Source: Diphasiastrum complanatum (Eukaryota > Streptophyta > Lycopodiopsida > Lycopodiales > Lycopodiaceae). From it: DNA of 60,000 bases. Under the pieces are notes generated by a model. That model was not told the DNA's origin, did not search any database, and worked only from the letters and a program-made list of their open reading frames with translations. Position numbers and translations under genes: made by a program. Every line of letters begins with the position of its first letter. Position 1 is the first letter of the stretch. Location of the stretch: NCBI GenBank assembly GCA_029204225.1, contig CM055109.1, positions 20,518,349 to 20,578,348 of the forward strand, written 5' to 3'. Shown in pieces: positions 1 to 45,719 of the stretch.

Positions 1-690
1 ACTAGTTCATTTAGTTCAAGCTTTTTAGCCTCACACAATCTATCCACCAAATCGTTCATTCTTGGCAAAGTATACTTGTTCTTAATGGTCAATTCCCCTT
101 GTAATCTACACACATCCTTCTTATCCTTAAGAAGAATAGGAGCCCCCCTTGGTGATGACTAGGTTTGATATGTCCCATTGTCAAATACTTCTCAATCTAT
201 TTCATAATTTTATCTTCCTCTTTGGCTAGGTTCAAACTTCGAACACATTGATGAATTCTTGTTTCAACTTATCTAAAATCTGCTTTTCATCACATACACT
301 TCAAAACGAATTACATTCATGTCATTATAGATTGTGTTCACATTGCAACTTAGAACAAATTTCCTAAGCACATTCAAAATCAACACTCGAAGATCTCTTT
401 ATTAAAAGAACCACCAAAATGGTTGGCTCAATACACAAACTATTTGTTCCAAAAATGGAAACTAGTTACCATTAGCTAAGAAACTGATTTGATGGTTTTT
501 ATAGTCAATTCTCAATCCATCAAATATCTGAAAAAACCATTTGTAACCAAGAATCACATTGGTTTTACCTAAATTCAGAACATGAAAATCAAATTTCTCC
601 TTAATGCCTTGTAGATTCAATTCTAAGGATGGAACTTGAACATTCCAAACTACTTGATATGTGTACATGTTCTTCACAATCAAAATCTTA
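1..690 (-). mobile_element. Ty3/gypsy pol fragment (protease to start of RT), degenerate
   Basis: Read on the minus strand, 462-683 encodes a retropepsin-like segment with the motif NVILGYKWF, equivalent to the ILGMDWL-type motif near the protease C-terminus. Lower coordinates continue into the start of a gypsy reverse transcriptase: KEEDKIMK, a stop, IEKYLTMGHIKPS, then APILLKDKKDVCRL and TIKNKYTLPRMNDLVD, matching the usual APVLFVKKKDG...TIKNRYPLPRIDDL arrangement. Stops and frame changes show that it is dead. The element is cut by the window edge, so its LTRs are not visible. Confidence 0.75.
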
Positions 691-694
691 AGTG

Positions 695-1620
695 TCTACA
701 CAAGAGAAGAATTGGTAAAGTTGTGAGGTCCGTTGATGAGCTTGAGAGGGTCATTGAGGAGTGCGAAGGTGCCATTTGCAGACTTGGTGACAAATTGATT
801 GCATTTTTCTCTATGCAAATGATGTGGTTCTAGCGTCTTTGAATGGAGAGGGCCTACAAAGACCGTTGGATAGTCTTCATACTTTCTATACTAGATGGGA
901 TTTAGGGGTTAACATTGCCAAGACAAATGTTATGGTCTTCAATACAACCAAGGCTCTCATGAAATAACAAGAGCTCATCTTTGTACAATTACTTGGGAGT
1001 ACTCTTTATTTGCCCTATATTTGGTATGAGATTAGCTAGACTTGGGTAGGGGCTCTCTTCTCTTGTTCCAATTGAAGAGGAGTTTCTAGAAGTCCATTCT
1101 GAATGCCTTGAGTAAGTATTGGCTTTTTGATACCATTGTTACCCTACGGCCTTATATTGTGGAGGCATCGTGTACAGGTCTTACTTCATTTGATTGGGCT
1201 AGTATCTTATGCCTACAGGTTACTATGTTGTTAGACATGATATGGGCTAAGCCCGTTGTCCCACAATAGATTACTTTGGCAGAGCTTGCAGTCTTGCCTC
1301 AACATAATGGTGCCATTTCTCAAAGAGTCAGGATGTTTTTGGATTTTGAGCAGAGATACACACAAGCAACACTTACCTCCTCTCATCAAGGCTATCAATT
1401 GTCATGGCTTTCCTAAGCCTTTCACCTACTTGAGACATTTGGTATCTCTATCATAGATCTTCCCTCGAGTATCCACTAGTACGTCAGACAGCTCATCTAC
1501 CATACATATCTTGACCGCGCATGATAGTGTCAAACCCAGCTGTTAAGGGACTTAGTTTTTGGAGTTGGATGCAGTAGGCTCCTGGTCTTGCCATGATATT
1601 TAGACTTAGGTCTATTTCAT
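695..1620 (+). mobile_element. LINE ORF2 fragment (RT middle to C-terminal part), degenerate
   Basis: Frame-shifted pieces on the plus strand follow the order seen in the better LINE copies here: DELERVIEECEGAICRLGDKLIA, a damaged catalytic loop, WDLGVNIAKTNVMVFNTTKA, then RQLIYHTYLDRA near 1495-1530. Many stops occur. No 3' tail or microsatellite is recognisable at this copy. It is an old 5'- and 3'-truncated relic of the same LINE group described at 20152-22410. Confidence 0.7.
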
Positions 1621-1639
1621 GGTGTTGTAAAGCTACCTT

Positions 1640-1995
1640 TACAATGAAAGCTTAACTTCCGGCGTCACTGGCGCTAGCAACGCCACTGCTGCTCCCGGCG
1701 CCACCAGTGCTAGCGCCGGCGCCGGCGCCGCTCCTGACGCCACTATGACAAGAATCCAGTCGGCACCAAATTCCTATGGCTGAATAACTTTGATCGGTTC
1801 TAGCGAAGTCCAGAGAGCTCGGATCGATGTGCAATCACCTCACACAATCTAGGCATGTTTTTAGGAAGCTTGGGGATCAATAAATTCTAGAGAGAGAAAA
1901 TGACTTTATAGAGAGGGAAAATCCTAGAGAGAGAAAACGTGCTTTGCTAGCTTGGGCAGAGCACTTGGTAGTGGCACCAGGTTGGCTTCCAGCAC
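1640..1995. other. Non-coding, partly GC-rich stretch
   Basis: The interval holds a GC-rich block at about 1660-1740 built from repeated GCC/GGC triplets, then GAGAGA-rich sequence at 1885-1940. A short minus-strand frame across the block would be Gly/Ala/Ser-rich low complexity. I see no conserved domain or gene signal. Confidence 0.5.
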
Positions 1996-2240
1996 TCGTG
2001 ACGAAGCTTTGAGTTGGTTAAGTCTGATGTAAGTCAGACGATTTGCTTGGAATGGATGTTACTCGTTTGTAACGAAGCTTCGAGTTAGTTAAGTTTGATG
2101 TATGTCAGGCAGCTTGCTTGGAGGGAAGCCCACGTCGGGACCCCCGATCTAGCATGGCGCTAGGTTGGATCTCAATGTTGGTTTCCGAACTTCAAGTTGG
2201 TTAAGTCTGATCATTGTTGGCGAGTTGGCTGCTTGTATGT
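1995..2240. repeat. Three diverged copies of a roughly 50-bp direct repeat
   Basis: The phrase GAGTTGGTTAAGTCTGATG with its flanks occurs near 2010, again near 2071 (GAGTTAGTTAAGTTTGATG), and partially near 2190 (CAAGTTGGTTAAGTCTGAT). The first two copies share the downstream segment GTCAG followed by TTTGCTTGGA or CTTGCTTGGA. The units are spaced about 65 and 115 bp apart. No coding potential is visible. They could be part of an LTR or a decayed satellite. Confidence 0.6.
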
Positions 2241-2287
2241 CAAGTGGGTTCGGACGGTAAGAGTTGAAAGCCGGGAAGCTAAGTCAT

Positions 2288-2460
2288 GGTTCCCGGCGTT
2301 GCGTTGAGATTGGACACTTCTAGGGTACCCCGAGAGAGGAGAGGATTGATTCGCCTATTATGTTTCTTGGGTGAGGCGGAGTATAAGGATCACTTTAGAT
2401 GCCTTGTCTACTATGAGATTAGAGGGAATATCATTTTTTATTCCGAGACATACGTATTAT
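2288..2460 (+). mobile_element. LINE ORF2 C-terminal CCHC fragment
   Basis: The plus-strand frame encodes LDTSRVPRERRGLIRLLC, then GEAEYKDHFRCLVYYEIRG. This matches the C-terminal zinc-knuckle region of the LINEs in this window (ETSRFQGTPREERICQLC ... EEHFIFRCPVYYEIRGRYH). It stops at the foldback repeat starting at 2459. Confidence 0.7.
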
Positions 2461-2610
2461 GGAAGGAGCCGGGCAGAGGCCATTCTGCCCGTTAAGGATT
2501 TCCAAAATTTTGGAAGGAGCCGGGCAGAGGCCATTCTGCCCGGAGGGGCCAAGCCTAAAACATTTTGGAAATCCGAACCGGGCAGAATGGCCTCTGCCCG
2601 GCCCCTTCCA
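2459..2610. repeat. Foldback segment: 31-bp unit in direct and inverted copies
   Basis: A unit beginning GGAAGGAGCCGGGCAGAGG and running through CCATTCTGCCCG occurs at about 2460-2491 and 2513-2544 in direct orientation. It occurs again inverted at about 2577-2608. The second and third copies can fold into a long stem with a loop of about 35 bases. It abuts a LINE fragment on the left and a two-copy tandem repeat on the right, so it may be the end of a foldback or MITE-type element. Confidence 0.7.
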
Positions 2611-2637
2611 TTGCGTAATGGATTTTTGGACCCTTTT

Positions 2638-2755
2638 TAAACCAATCCTTAGCTGCCACGTGGCAGGTGCAAGCAGAATCAGCATTAAAAAAATTTGAGA
2701 CCAATCTGATGCTGCCACGTCGCAGACACAGGCAGAATCTGCACTAAATTTGTTT
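2638..2755. repeat. Two-copy tandem repeat, about 58 bp per unit
   Basis: Both units start ACCAATC and contain GCTGCCACGT (first copy CCACGTGGCAG, second CCACGTCGCAG), then GCAGAATC and GCA(T/C)TAAA. The first copy contains the palindrome CCACGTGG, a G-box-like sequence, but nothing ties it to a promoter. It lies beside the foldback segment and may belong to the same element. Confidence 0.6.
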
Positions 2756-2759
2756 TTCA

Positions 2760-3488
2760 AAAAACAGGTGACTATTCTGCTTTTTAATCTGTTCAGAAAT
2801 GGGCAGAACAGTCACCAAAAATCCATTACTTGTACAAAGCTGTCAAATACAATTGACTTGGAAAAAAGCAAGGATACTCAACAATATGTGGTGCGAAGAA
2901 GGAATACGTGGATGGCTTAGGGGAGATGGTGACAGGGATGGAAGTAGGTACGATATGGTTCGTGGCCACATATTGGGTCTGAGCATGGAGATTGGGTGGA
3001 AGCGGAGCTCGGGGGGAGGAATTCATGCCAGAAAGAGCATGAGGTGGAACTATACAAAAGGTCAAATAGGTCTTTGGTTTTTGGTTTCTTTATAAGTAGC
3101 TTTCTACTGCCATAAGGGAGAGGATGTACAAATGTGAAGGAAAAAGTGAAACCATTGACATTCCTCATCATCGCAAGTGTTGCAGGTGAATTTGTAATAG
3201 GGTACAAAAATAGAAGAAGCCTTCACTTATTTATCTTTCTTGTATTCGTATGGAGCTTCCAAGACGATCTCCAACTCACGGTAGCAGTCTGGTCAGTGGC
3301 TCTCTCCATGAAACATGGCACTTGCAGGCTGCAACAGAAAAGAAACCTTCTCAGACCCTTTGAATCAATAAACACGTCATAGTTCAGACGTCTCAGAGTG
3401 GTGCATTCATTGTGATGCCCTTGTAACCCATTGCTGACCACCATCTTGAGAAGCTAACACTGCTTTCATCTCTAGAGCCTAGAGTCAA
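2760..3488. other. No recognisable gene
   Basis: Short overlapping frames occur on both strands (for example 2799-3095 plus and 2917-3207 minus), but none shows a known motif and they overlap one another. The right-hand part, directly below the minus-strand primer-binding site at 3489-3500, would be leader sequence of a minus-strand LTR element. Confidence 0.4.
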
Positions 3489-3500
3489 GCTCTGATACCA
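3489..3500 (-). promoter_or_regulatory. Primer-binding site (initiator Met-tRNA) of an LTR element
   Basis: The plus strand reads GCTCTGATACCA, the reverse complement of TGGTATCAGAGC. That 12-mer is the classic site paired by the 3' end of initiator Met-tRNA in plant Ty1/copia elements. Directly beyond it the plus strand reads TGTTACAG, consistent with an LTR end (TG...CA) at 3501. Confidence 0.75.
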
Positions 3501-3700
3501 TGTTACAGTTCTCATAACAGCAAGCATACAATGATCAACAAGGGAGTAGCAGAACATCGGTGCGTATAAGAAAGATAGATAATTGGACAGCCAGAGAGAG
3601 AGAAAGTCAGAGTAACTAAAATGCATATTTATTGAATGTATCATAGCAATGAGCGAAGTGCTCTATAACAGACTTATCATTGATGAAGAAGGGATGTCAA
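3501..3700 (-). mobile_element. Probable LTR remnant next to the primer-binding site
   Basis: An LTR is expected immediately above a minus-strand primer-binding site, and the sequence begins TGTTACAGTTC at 3501. I cannot place the other boundary because no second LTR copy is visible in the window. The given end is a guess. Confidence 0.35.
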
Positions 3701-4735
3701 AGTTTGTTATGAATAGATGTGTCAGTCCAGGACCCTTTGTGTGGTCTATGTGGTATGAATAATATGGCTAGGTATTTTAACTAGAAACAGCGTGAACACA
3801 GCATTAGATTATTTTGTGCAGTTTGATGTCTTGGCTTTACAAGTTGTTAGTATGATAATCTCCTTATTCTTTTTCTACTGTCCTTTTTTTAAGCATGCTT
3901 ATTTCTTCAGTGGTGGTCATATTTTGGATGCCAGAATAATTGGTTAGCTGTGAAGAGGCCATGGTTGTTCTTTCAGTGTTGCTTGCTGATTCTTGATGTT
4001 TGAAAAGGTTTAGTGTTGAATTTTTACTTTTTTTGGAGGTTCATCATGTCAAAATTTTAATAGTCCTTATCATCATGAGTGGCACCAATTTTTTCTATCA
4101 ATGCTTTGGACTTGTCTTTTGTGATCTGCAGAAAGTGTGGGTGAAAGAACTTGGGGCTTTTATTTGGTATGAGCAAGTCTGATTTTCAATTTGATGCACT
4201 ACTTCATACTAGACTCATGAGATTGATCGGGTCCCCTCTTTTGTAGTGTACCATGTGATAACTAGGAGCCACAGTTCATTTCGTTCGATAATGACCAAAA
4301 CAATCCAAGCACATTGAAAATATTACACAATGTACTGAAAGGGAATGTCAGCTAATCAAATGAGTAAGAATAATGATGTTGATGAAGGAATTTTTGAATA
4401 CAATTGAAAGCTGGACCACCCTCTAGGCTCTAAGAACGGAGTGAAAATTAACTCTGCTCTCCAATCAATCACCTATCCAAATGAGGCCAAACTTTTCTAT
4501 TTAAATTGGAATACTTAGGTTGTGAGTTCCTAATTTAGGGCGTAATCACTCATAAATGGTCATTCTCTAGGACCCAAACAATAGGCTCCAATGTCAATCA
4601 AGGAGAATGGCTCAAATGAAATAGCGACATGGATCTTGATCCAGATATATCAGCTCAGGTCCTCTGATTCAGAACAAGTATGTAGGTGCCGAAAGAGATC
4701 TGATTCCTGGTTTCATAACACACTATTGTTTGCAG
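3700..4735. other. AT-rich intron-like sequence before the first recognised INTS1 exon
   Basis: No coding domain or repeat is recognised. The stretch ends in a pyrimidine-containing run and TTTGCAG at 4729-4735, the acceptor of the first recognised exon. Earlier INTS1 exons must lie before the window or are too short or diverged to recognise here. Confidence 0.45.
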
Positions 4736-39835
<35,100 letters not shown>

Positions 39836-40055
39836 GTATACTCTCTTAACTTTTTATCTTTTGAATCTGTCCAATATTGTGTACATACAAAGCTTATTAA
39901 TAACCTAGCATCTGACCTTGCAATGCCTAAGGAAAACTGTGATTGTTTCATTGTCGTTGCTTCCTGCATTATAATTTTGACATGCTCCCTCGATATGAAA
40001 ATACTTTTTCATTTCTGTTTACAATGACACTAACTTTGTGTGCCTATTTCAAAAC
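39836..40055. other. Sequence after last recognised INTS1 exon
   Basis: AT-rich with no domain. It is probably the next INTS1 intron. Confidence 0.45.
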
Positions 40056-40330
40056 TTCATCAATGTCTTTGGGATAACAAAAGGTACATAAGACTGTTAG
40101 TACATCTCAACTGTGTTCTAACCAATAGGGAGCATAGATGTCTTCACAAAACTGTAAAAGAAAAACTTGTTACCGATTGTAGGAACCACTAATGGATGAA
40201 ACTCTAGAATCTAAGTTACAAGATCATTAGAAGAGCTCATAAATAGAGAGCTCTCCAGTTAAACAAGATTATAAGAATATAAACCATCTACAAGAACCTG
40301 AATCAAATACTGTCTCGATTGAATGTCATC
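40056..40330 (-). mobile_element. Old LINE 3' end
   Basis: On the minus strand, CTTATGTACCTTTTGTTATC and then CAAAGACATTGATGA is a decayed version of the family 3' tail (hairpin plus GACATTAATAAA box). The sequence above it, including CTTCACAAAACTGTAAAAG, is similar in style to the LINE 3' UTR. The stem is destroyed and there is no microsatellite. The upper boundary is uncertain. Confidence 0.45.
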
Positions 40331-40499
40331 TGGTGGATGATGATGGTGCTGCTGATGCTCATGAAGATGATGATCAAGTAGTCCCATGTCGTTGTTGATG
40401 ACGTCAATATATGAGAGTTCGTGGGGCATGGCATAGAGCTCTAGAAACTGTGGGCAGTGTGTGATTGGGATGGTTGTCTCATCCTTTGATTTTGACTCA

Positions 40500-41720
40500 A
40501 TGGAAGTCCTGGGCCAACATCGAAGGTGGTAATGGTGATCGTTACTCTAGACCATCAAGCATCCCTAAAAGCCTAGGGTAATGGTGGAAAAAGGATGTAA
40601 TGGAACATCTATTGCATCATCCAAAGAATAGTGCTAATCACAACTGATGAGAAGATATTTGTAGCTGACTTAAAGTGAAGCTCTTTAATCTGCTGGAAGT
40701 GAGTAGCAACACATGAAAGAATCTCACAGGCACCAAAAAGATAGGAGGAAATAGTAACAAGTGCATCATCAGCTGAAACAAGTATGCCTGGTAGAACTAT
40801 TGAATATCTGTGGGCTAGTAGAAAAGAAGATACACCTGTGCTAGAGTGGTCAAATTTATATGCTCAACAAAACATAAATGTTGATCCCAATCTCAACTAG
40901 TAGGGAAACAGAATGATATTTCTCCAATACCCAGTTAATGACTTAAGAGTGACCATCAACAGATGAGTGTTAAGTAGGAACCATAAGTCTCTTGACATCC
41001 AAGATAGGCATCAACTCTGTCCAAAAGTTAGAAGTAGACTTGGTATCCGGATCAGTGCGAATCGATCATGGAAGACTATGCAAGCAAAATATCTTATTAA
41101 TAAAAATGTGACCATAAAAATCCATTTAAATGTGACCATAAAGTCCATAAAAATATCTTTCCACTAGCGAGAAGGAATAGGCTAACTTTACAAGAGTCTA
41201 GTAGGTCTTTCAAGAGAATATTTATAACAGGAAGGACATGCAGTAGGGAGAAAGTCAATGTGGTGATTAACAAGGTGGCAATGGAGTGGCCTCACTAAAG
41301 ACATGCTCAAGTTCATGCAAAATGTCAAAAAAATTTGGGAGGCTACGCATAAAACTGCTTTCTAGAAGTAAGTTGATAATCCAGTTAAGAACCAATACCA
41401 GGTAGAACATGTTGTGTGCCCTTGTGAGAAAATGATAAAGTCTGCCGTTGTGAGTCCAATGTAACAGCTCCCAGCAATCAGCACCGAGAATGAGATCATA
41501 GCATGCGATAGGGATGATGTGAAAATCAACCTGTCCGGTAAAGTCACCAATTCGGTACTCATGTTGTTGAATGATCTGGTGCTATGGAAGGTATGAGCAA
41601 TAGCCACCTCGACATGTAGAGGCTAAACGGTATCAATTAGAGTAGCTAGGATATGAGCAAAAACATGGCTACTAATGAAGGAGTTGACAATTTGACAGGA
41701 GATATGCATAGGTTAGAGAT
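40500..41720 (-). mobile_element. Ty3/gypsy pol remnant, heavily decayed
   Basis: Reading the minus strand downward, a protease-like VNSFISSHVFAHILATL comes first, then RIGDFTGQVDFHIIP and YDLILGADCWELLHW (41450-41560). A pre-RT ELEHVFSEATPLPP follows, a gap, then integrase-like pieces SRWKDIFMDF, HDRFALIRIPSLLLTFGQS, VTLKSLTGYWRNIILFP and HSSTGVSSFLLAHRYS (40790-41180). Most of RT and RNase H is deleted. All frames carry stops. Confidence 0.6.
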
Positions 41721-42260
41721 AAAAATGTATCTCTAATGTAATGAACAACATGATACTGTTGTAAATCAGCTAATGTAACTAATATAGAAATAAGCCAATG
41801 CTGGAACTCGCTCAAGACACTCTAATAGCCCAAGAACCCTTGAAGCAAGTGTTGTTATGCAAGACCCCAACAAGTGAGATATCCAAAACTAGCCAAATAG
41901 CCCAAGAATACAATAGGAAAAGGACGACCACAACAACCATAGTAACAACTTAACAACAGCACCAGTGGCCACGCGATATGCAACAACCAGGAATGTTAAG
42001 GAACCTAGAGTATAAGTAGATCATACAACAACCAAGAATGCTAGGACACATGCAACATAAGTCATTCATCTTGACAAACAACACTTGGAATGGACACTTG
42101 TGTGCAACAAACCAGGGTATCCGCAATTCCCAAAAATGTATAGTAGTATCTAGCAAAATGGGGTCAACACTCCAGGGAATTCACAACGCCCAAGGGTATA
42201 GCAACAACATTGACTGCAACAAAGCCATATATGAAAGCACAAGGATACTGAAGAATACAT
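41720..42260. other. No recognisable gene
   Basis: The sequence is rich in CAACAAC-type motifs, with short overlapping frames and no domain. It may include gag-like remains of the gypsy element. Confidence 0.35.
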
Positions 42261-42261
42261 G

Positions 42262-43299
42262 GAAATTGAGGTAAAAGAAAGTGGAGGAGAGGCATAAGGC
42301 CTTTCAAGTGGCTTGTGAGTTTGGCAGACGGGTTATCTATCGGGATGGATGGGTGCGCAAATTTTATAGCGCTCCTAGCAGCTCTCAGTGCTAGGGATTT
42401 GGGGTCCCTGGGTTCGGGAATGCCCCAGGGCTCCATCCACACCATCTCCAGATTGGAGTATGGAATTGTGATGGTATACACTCATCGTGCATAGTTGGAG
42501 ACCTGATTGATTTCATCATTGGTCGAGATTTATTGCTTTTAATGGAGACACATGAGAGTGAGGAGAGAGGACTACCCACTTTCCCAAGATACAAATGGGA
42601 TTCCATGTACAAACCTGAGACTAGATCAACTAGTGGTCGTGGATCCGGAGGTGTTGCATGCTTATACAAGGAGTCTCTTCACCAAGCATCGAGTTCATTA
42701 GACATGACGAGCATGCACGTTATATTTGAATTCGTATTGTTGGATATGATAGTTGTTTGGACAGGGACCTCTTTGTGGCAACATGTTATTTTTCTCCAAA
42801 GTCTTCATCTTTTGCTGAGGGCATAGGTTCACCCTGCCTTGATCTATCATTGGATAGAGCGGGGGCATGCTTTCCTCACTAGGGATTTTAATGGCCGAAC
42901 CTCCTCACGACAGTCAAAGTTTTGTGACACCACCGACCAGCTCTGCGTTCATGCCCTCGACAGTGATGAGGTGGGAGTTACCAGGATTTTCAAGGACAAA
43001 TTGGGACCTATTACCCCATATGGTGAGTATTTATTCTAGTTTGGAGAGGTCCATGAGTTAGCCATTTATAATGGCCTAACTTGCTGGCTGAATTTTGGCA
43101 GATATACTTGTCATCCTCACAATGGTGGACATAGTGTCATTGATTATCTCATATGGGGTCACCATCCTCCATACCTCTCATTTCTCTCCTTCATTATCAG
43201 CCGCCTCCCACCTCCCCAGTCATCCTCCCAACCTGTGCTTACCCATGCACCTAGATAAACGAGCTACTCTGGAGGAAAGCGTCTTGTTGACCCTCTCTT
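42262..43299 (+). mobile_element. LINE: end of ORF1 and ORF2 endonuclease, interrupted by a copia LTR
   Basis: The ORF1 C-terminus reads KVEERHKAFQVACEFGRRVI and YRDGWVRKFYSAP (42275-42375). ORF2 then starts as an apurinic-type endonuclease: VWNCDGIHS (42460), the metal-ligand region LLLMETHESEERGLP (42530-42580), SGRGSGGVACLYKES, a DFNGRTSS-like site, and GGHSVIDYLIW (43120-43155). The final catalytic His region is not reached, because an LTR begins at 43300. It is frame-shifted in several places. Confidence 0.8.
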
Positions 43300-43743
43300 T
43301 GTTAGAAATTAATGTTTATTTGGTACCCCTTAGTGTGAGTTTGGCCATGCGTGTGTGCTATTTTAGGGGCCATTACTATTTTTAGTAAGTCATATTATAG
43401 GGGTCATTAGTATTTATAGTAAGTCATTTTTCATTGCTCATGCATGTAGGTGGGCACACTACTACTAGATTAGAACTTGTTTTACTACTTAGAAATACAT
43501 CTTGGGTCTTTAGCCAATATAGGTAGAAATATTAGCAAATAGCTTTTTGTCTTTTGCTAGCTTTTCACATAGATTAGAGAAACTATATATGTAGGTTGGC
43601 GCCCACCACAATTTCATTCCAATGTGTTTGAGCTTTGCTCAGTTCTTCTACAATCTATGATCTCTTTAATCTCTATGCTTGATTTGTGAGTGCTAGTAGG
43701 ACTAGTTAAACTCCATCTAGAATTTGTATGACAAATTCTGACA
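43300..43743 (+). mobile_element. Copia-type 5' LTR (444 bp)
   Basis: The segment starts TGTTAGAAATT and ends AATTCTGACA, near-perfect inverted termini, and is followed at once by TGGTATCAGAGC. It interrupts the LINE endonuclease. The element body after it is only a short leader before another LINE starts, so the LTR retrotransposon is truncated. No second LTR is seen. Confidence 0.8.
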
Positions 43744-43755
43744 TGGTATCAGAGC
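43744..43755 (+). promoter_or_regulatory. Primer-binding site for initiator Met-tRNA
   Basis: TGGTATCAGAGC abuts the LTR end with no spacer, as is usual for plant copia elements. Confidence 0.85.
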
Positions 43756-44180
43756 AGGCTTTTTTGGTGAGAGAGAGAGATTGTTTTTGCAGGGTTGCAA
43801 GAAGTAGACTGGAGGAGTGGATTGTTGGTTGCTAGGTGGATCGTTGCCTAACCAGAACAATTTTCTGGTTGATCGCTGAGTTGGAATCGCTGGGAACTTA
43901 CATGCTGAGCTAAGATAGATCTGAATCAGATCACAGCTGACCTGAATCTGAGATCTGATCGCTGGCTATGTACAACTATTAGCTGAAGTAAAGTGACCTG
44001 ATCATTGGCCTATCTGCCCGTTCCTAGTACTTGGCCTTCCCCCAGCAGGTGCCCATTTCCATCATTTAGCCTCCTCCCTCTCCATTGCCGGCTCTTCCTG
44101 TTCCTAGTACTTGCCCTTCCCCAAACATCTCTGATCCCCATACCCCATCCGCCCCTCTTACTCCCTTTCTTTCTACGATG
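43756..44180 (+). mobile_element. Leader of truncated copia element merging into LINE ORF1 start
   Basis: GATCGCTG, CTGATC and CTGAAT repeats occupy 43860-43990. From about 44000 the sequence becomes Pro/Ser/Leu-coding and C-rich, like the N-terminus of LINE ORF1. The junction is not sharp. Confidence 0.5.
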
Positions 44181-45719
44181 GACTAATCTACCACCAAAGC
44201 CTTTGAAAACTTTCTTGCCTGTGAACTGAAGTTACCCAAAGCCGAGGTCCAAAAATTGAGATCGGAAGTTACTCACCTGTGGGAGGAAAACAATCAATTG
44301 CGGACATCATTAACAAAATACATTGCCATTCCTCCACTTAATGGTGGTGCTACAACAAAGATCCAGGAATTACAACAAGAGTTGACCTAGCACAAGGAAT
44401 CTACCAAATCTTGGGCATCACTACTCAAAAATGGCAATGAAGGTGATCATATGTCAAGTTTCAGTGCTGCCACTTAATTGGAAGAAAAATTGAGAGAACA
44501 AAAATCACATAATGTTAGAGTCCGTGGTATCCCCGACACCCAATGCATTACAGTAAGCAAGTAATTTCTTGAACACTACTCTAGCTCATCATAGCAATGG
44601 AATAGATAAAGTTTGGCACCCAAAGACGGATAATGTCATTTGCTTCACATCTTTAGAAGAGCGTAGATCAGTACTTTGTCTTAAATCTAGACTCAAGGGT
44701 ACCGAAATCTACCTGGATGATGACCTTACCTTTATCCAGGTGGAAGAACATCAAAGAGCTTTCCAAGAGGCTTGTGACTAGGGCAAAATTGCTATCTATA
44801 GAGATGGACAAGTAAAGGCAAGTCATACTAGGGAGTTGGGGGCCTCGGGCATGGGAGTGCGCGGGCCCCCATCCATTACCTTCTCCATTGTGTATAGTGG
44901 TTTGGAATTGTGATGGGATATACATCTTCGACAATTGGTGATCTTTTGGACTTTATTACACATGGAGATATTCTATTTTTCATTGAGACACATGAGATCT
45001 CTTTGAGGGGACTACTGGAGTTTTCTGGATTTAGATGGTACTCAGCGTTTAGGACAGAAACACGGACCATGAGTAGCAGAGGCTCAGGTGGGGTTGCATG
45101 CTTATATCGAGAATCTTTACAGCCAGTCCTTCAGTCAATTAGCCATGATGAGCATGCACGATATCTTTGGATTTGCCTCATTGCTTGGAGTCTTGGATTG
45201 GACAAGGATACTTTTATAGCCATTTCTTACTTTCGTCCTGAGACATCTACTTTTGCTTATTGTATTGATTTTTCATATGCAGATCTTTCTTCCAATATCC
45301 TCCGTTATTCGGAGCATGGTCATATTATCTTGATTGATGATTTTAATCCCAGAACAACCTCCCATTAGCCAATATTCCATGCCATTGCAGACTCACTTTG
45401 CATACAGGCCCTTGATGATATGGATATGGATATGGATATTACCAGGATCTCGACTGATATTGCAGGTCCAGTCACGATTTATGGTGAGTATCTACTTCAT
45501 CTGAGAGTAGCTCATGAGTTAGCCATTTTTTATGACCTCTCTTGTTGGCCTCATTTTGGTGCCTTCACATACCACCCTCGTAGTGGTGGTCATAGTGTGG
45601 TAGATTATCTCATGGGATCCCCCTCTCTTATCTCTCGCATCTCTAACTTTCAGATCTCTCCCACTACACTATTCGACCATTCACACCTATCTTTCTATCC
45701 TTACACTATGATTTATCAT
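44180..45719 (+). mobile_element. LINE ORF1 and ORF2 endonuclease (upstream part of a 3.5-kb LINE)
   Basis: ORF1 shows a coiled-coil stretch (AEVQKLRSEVTHLWEENNQL), then RVRGIPDT and the C-terminal KGTEIYLDDDLTFIQVEEHQ and GKIAIYRDGQVK (44569-44820). ORF2 endonuclease at 44890-45720 includes VWNCDG (44901), ETHEISLRGLLEFSG, RGSGGVACLYRES, IDDFNPRTTSH, GGHSVVDYLMG and the terminal catalytic DHSHLSF near 45680. Breaks include a stop at 45366. There is a short GGATAT tandem at 45420. Confidence 0.82.

Noticed and set aside
1652-1834. Gly/Ala/Ser-rich minus-strand protein
   Set aside because: Produced by a GC-rich triplet repeat; short, with no supporting signals.
4131-4168. Small exon (KVWVKELGAFIW) bounded by CTGCAG and GTATGA
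   Set aside because: The splice-like edges are suggestive, but I could not match the peptide to INTS1 or confirm phase with exon 4736-4890.
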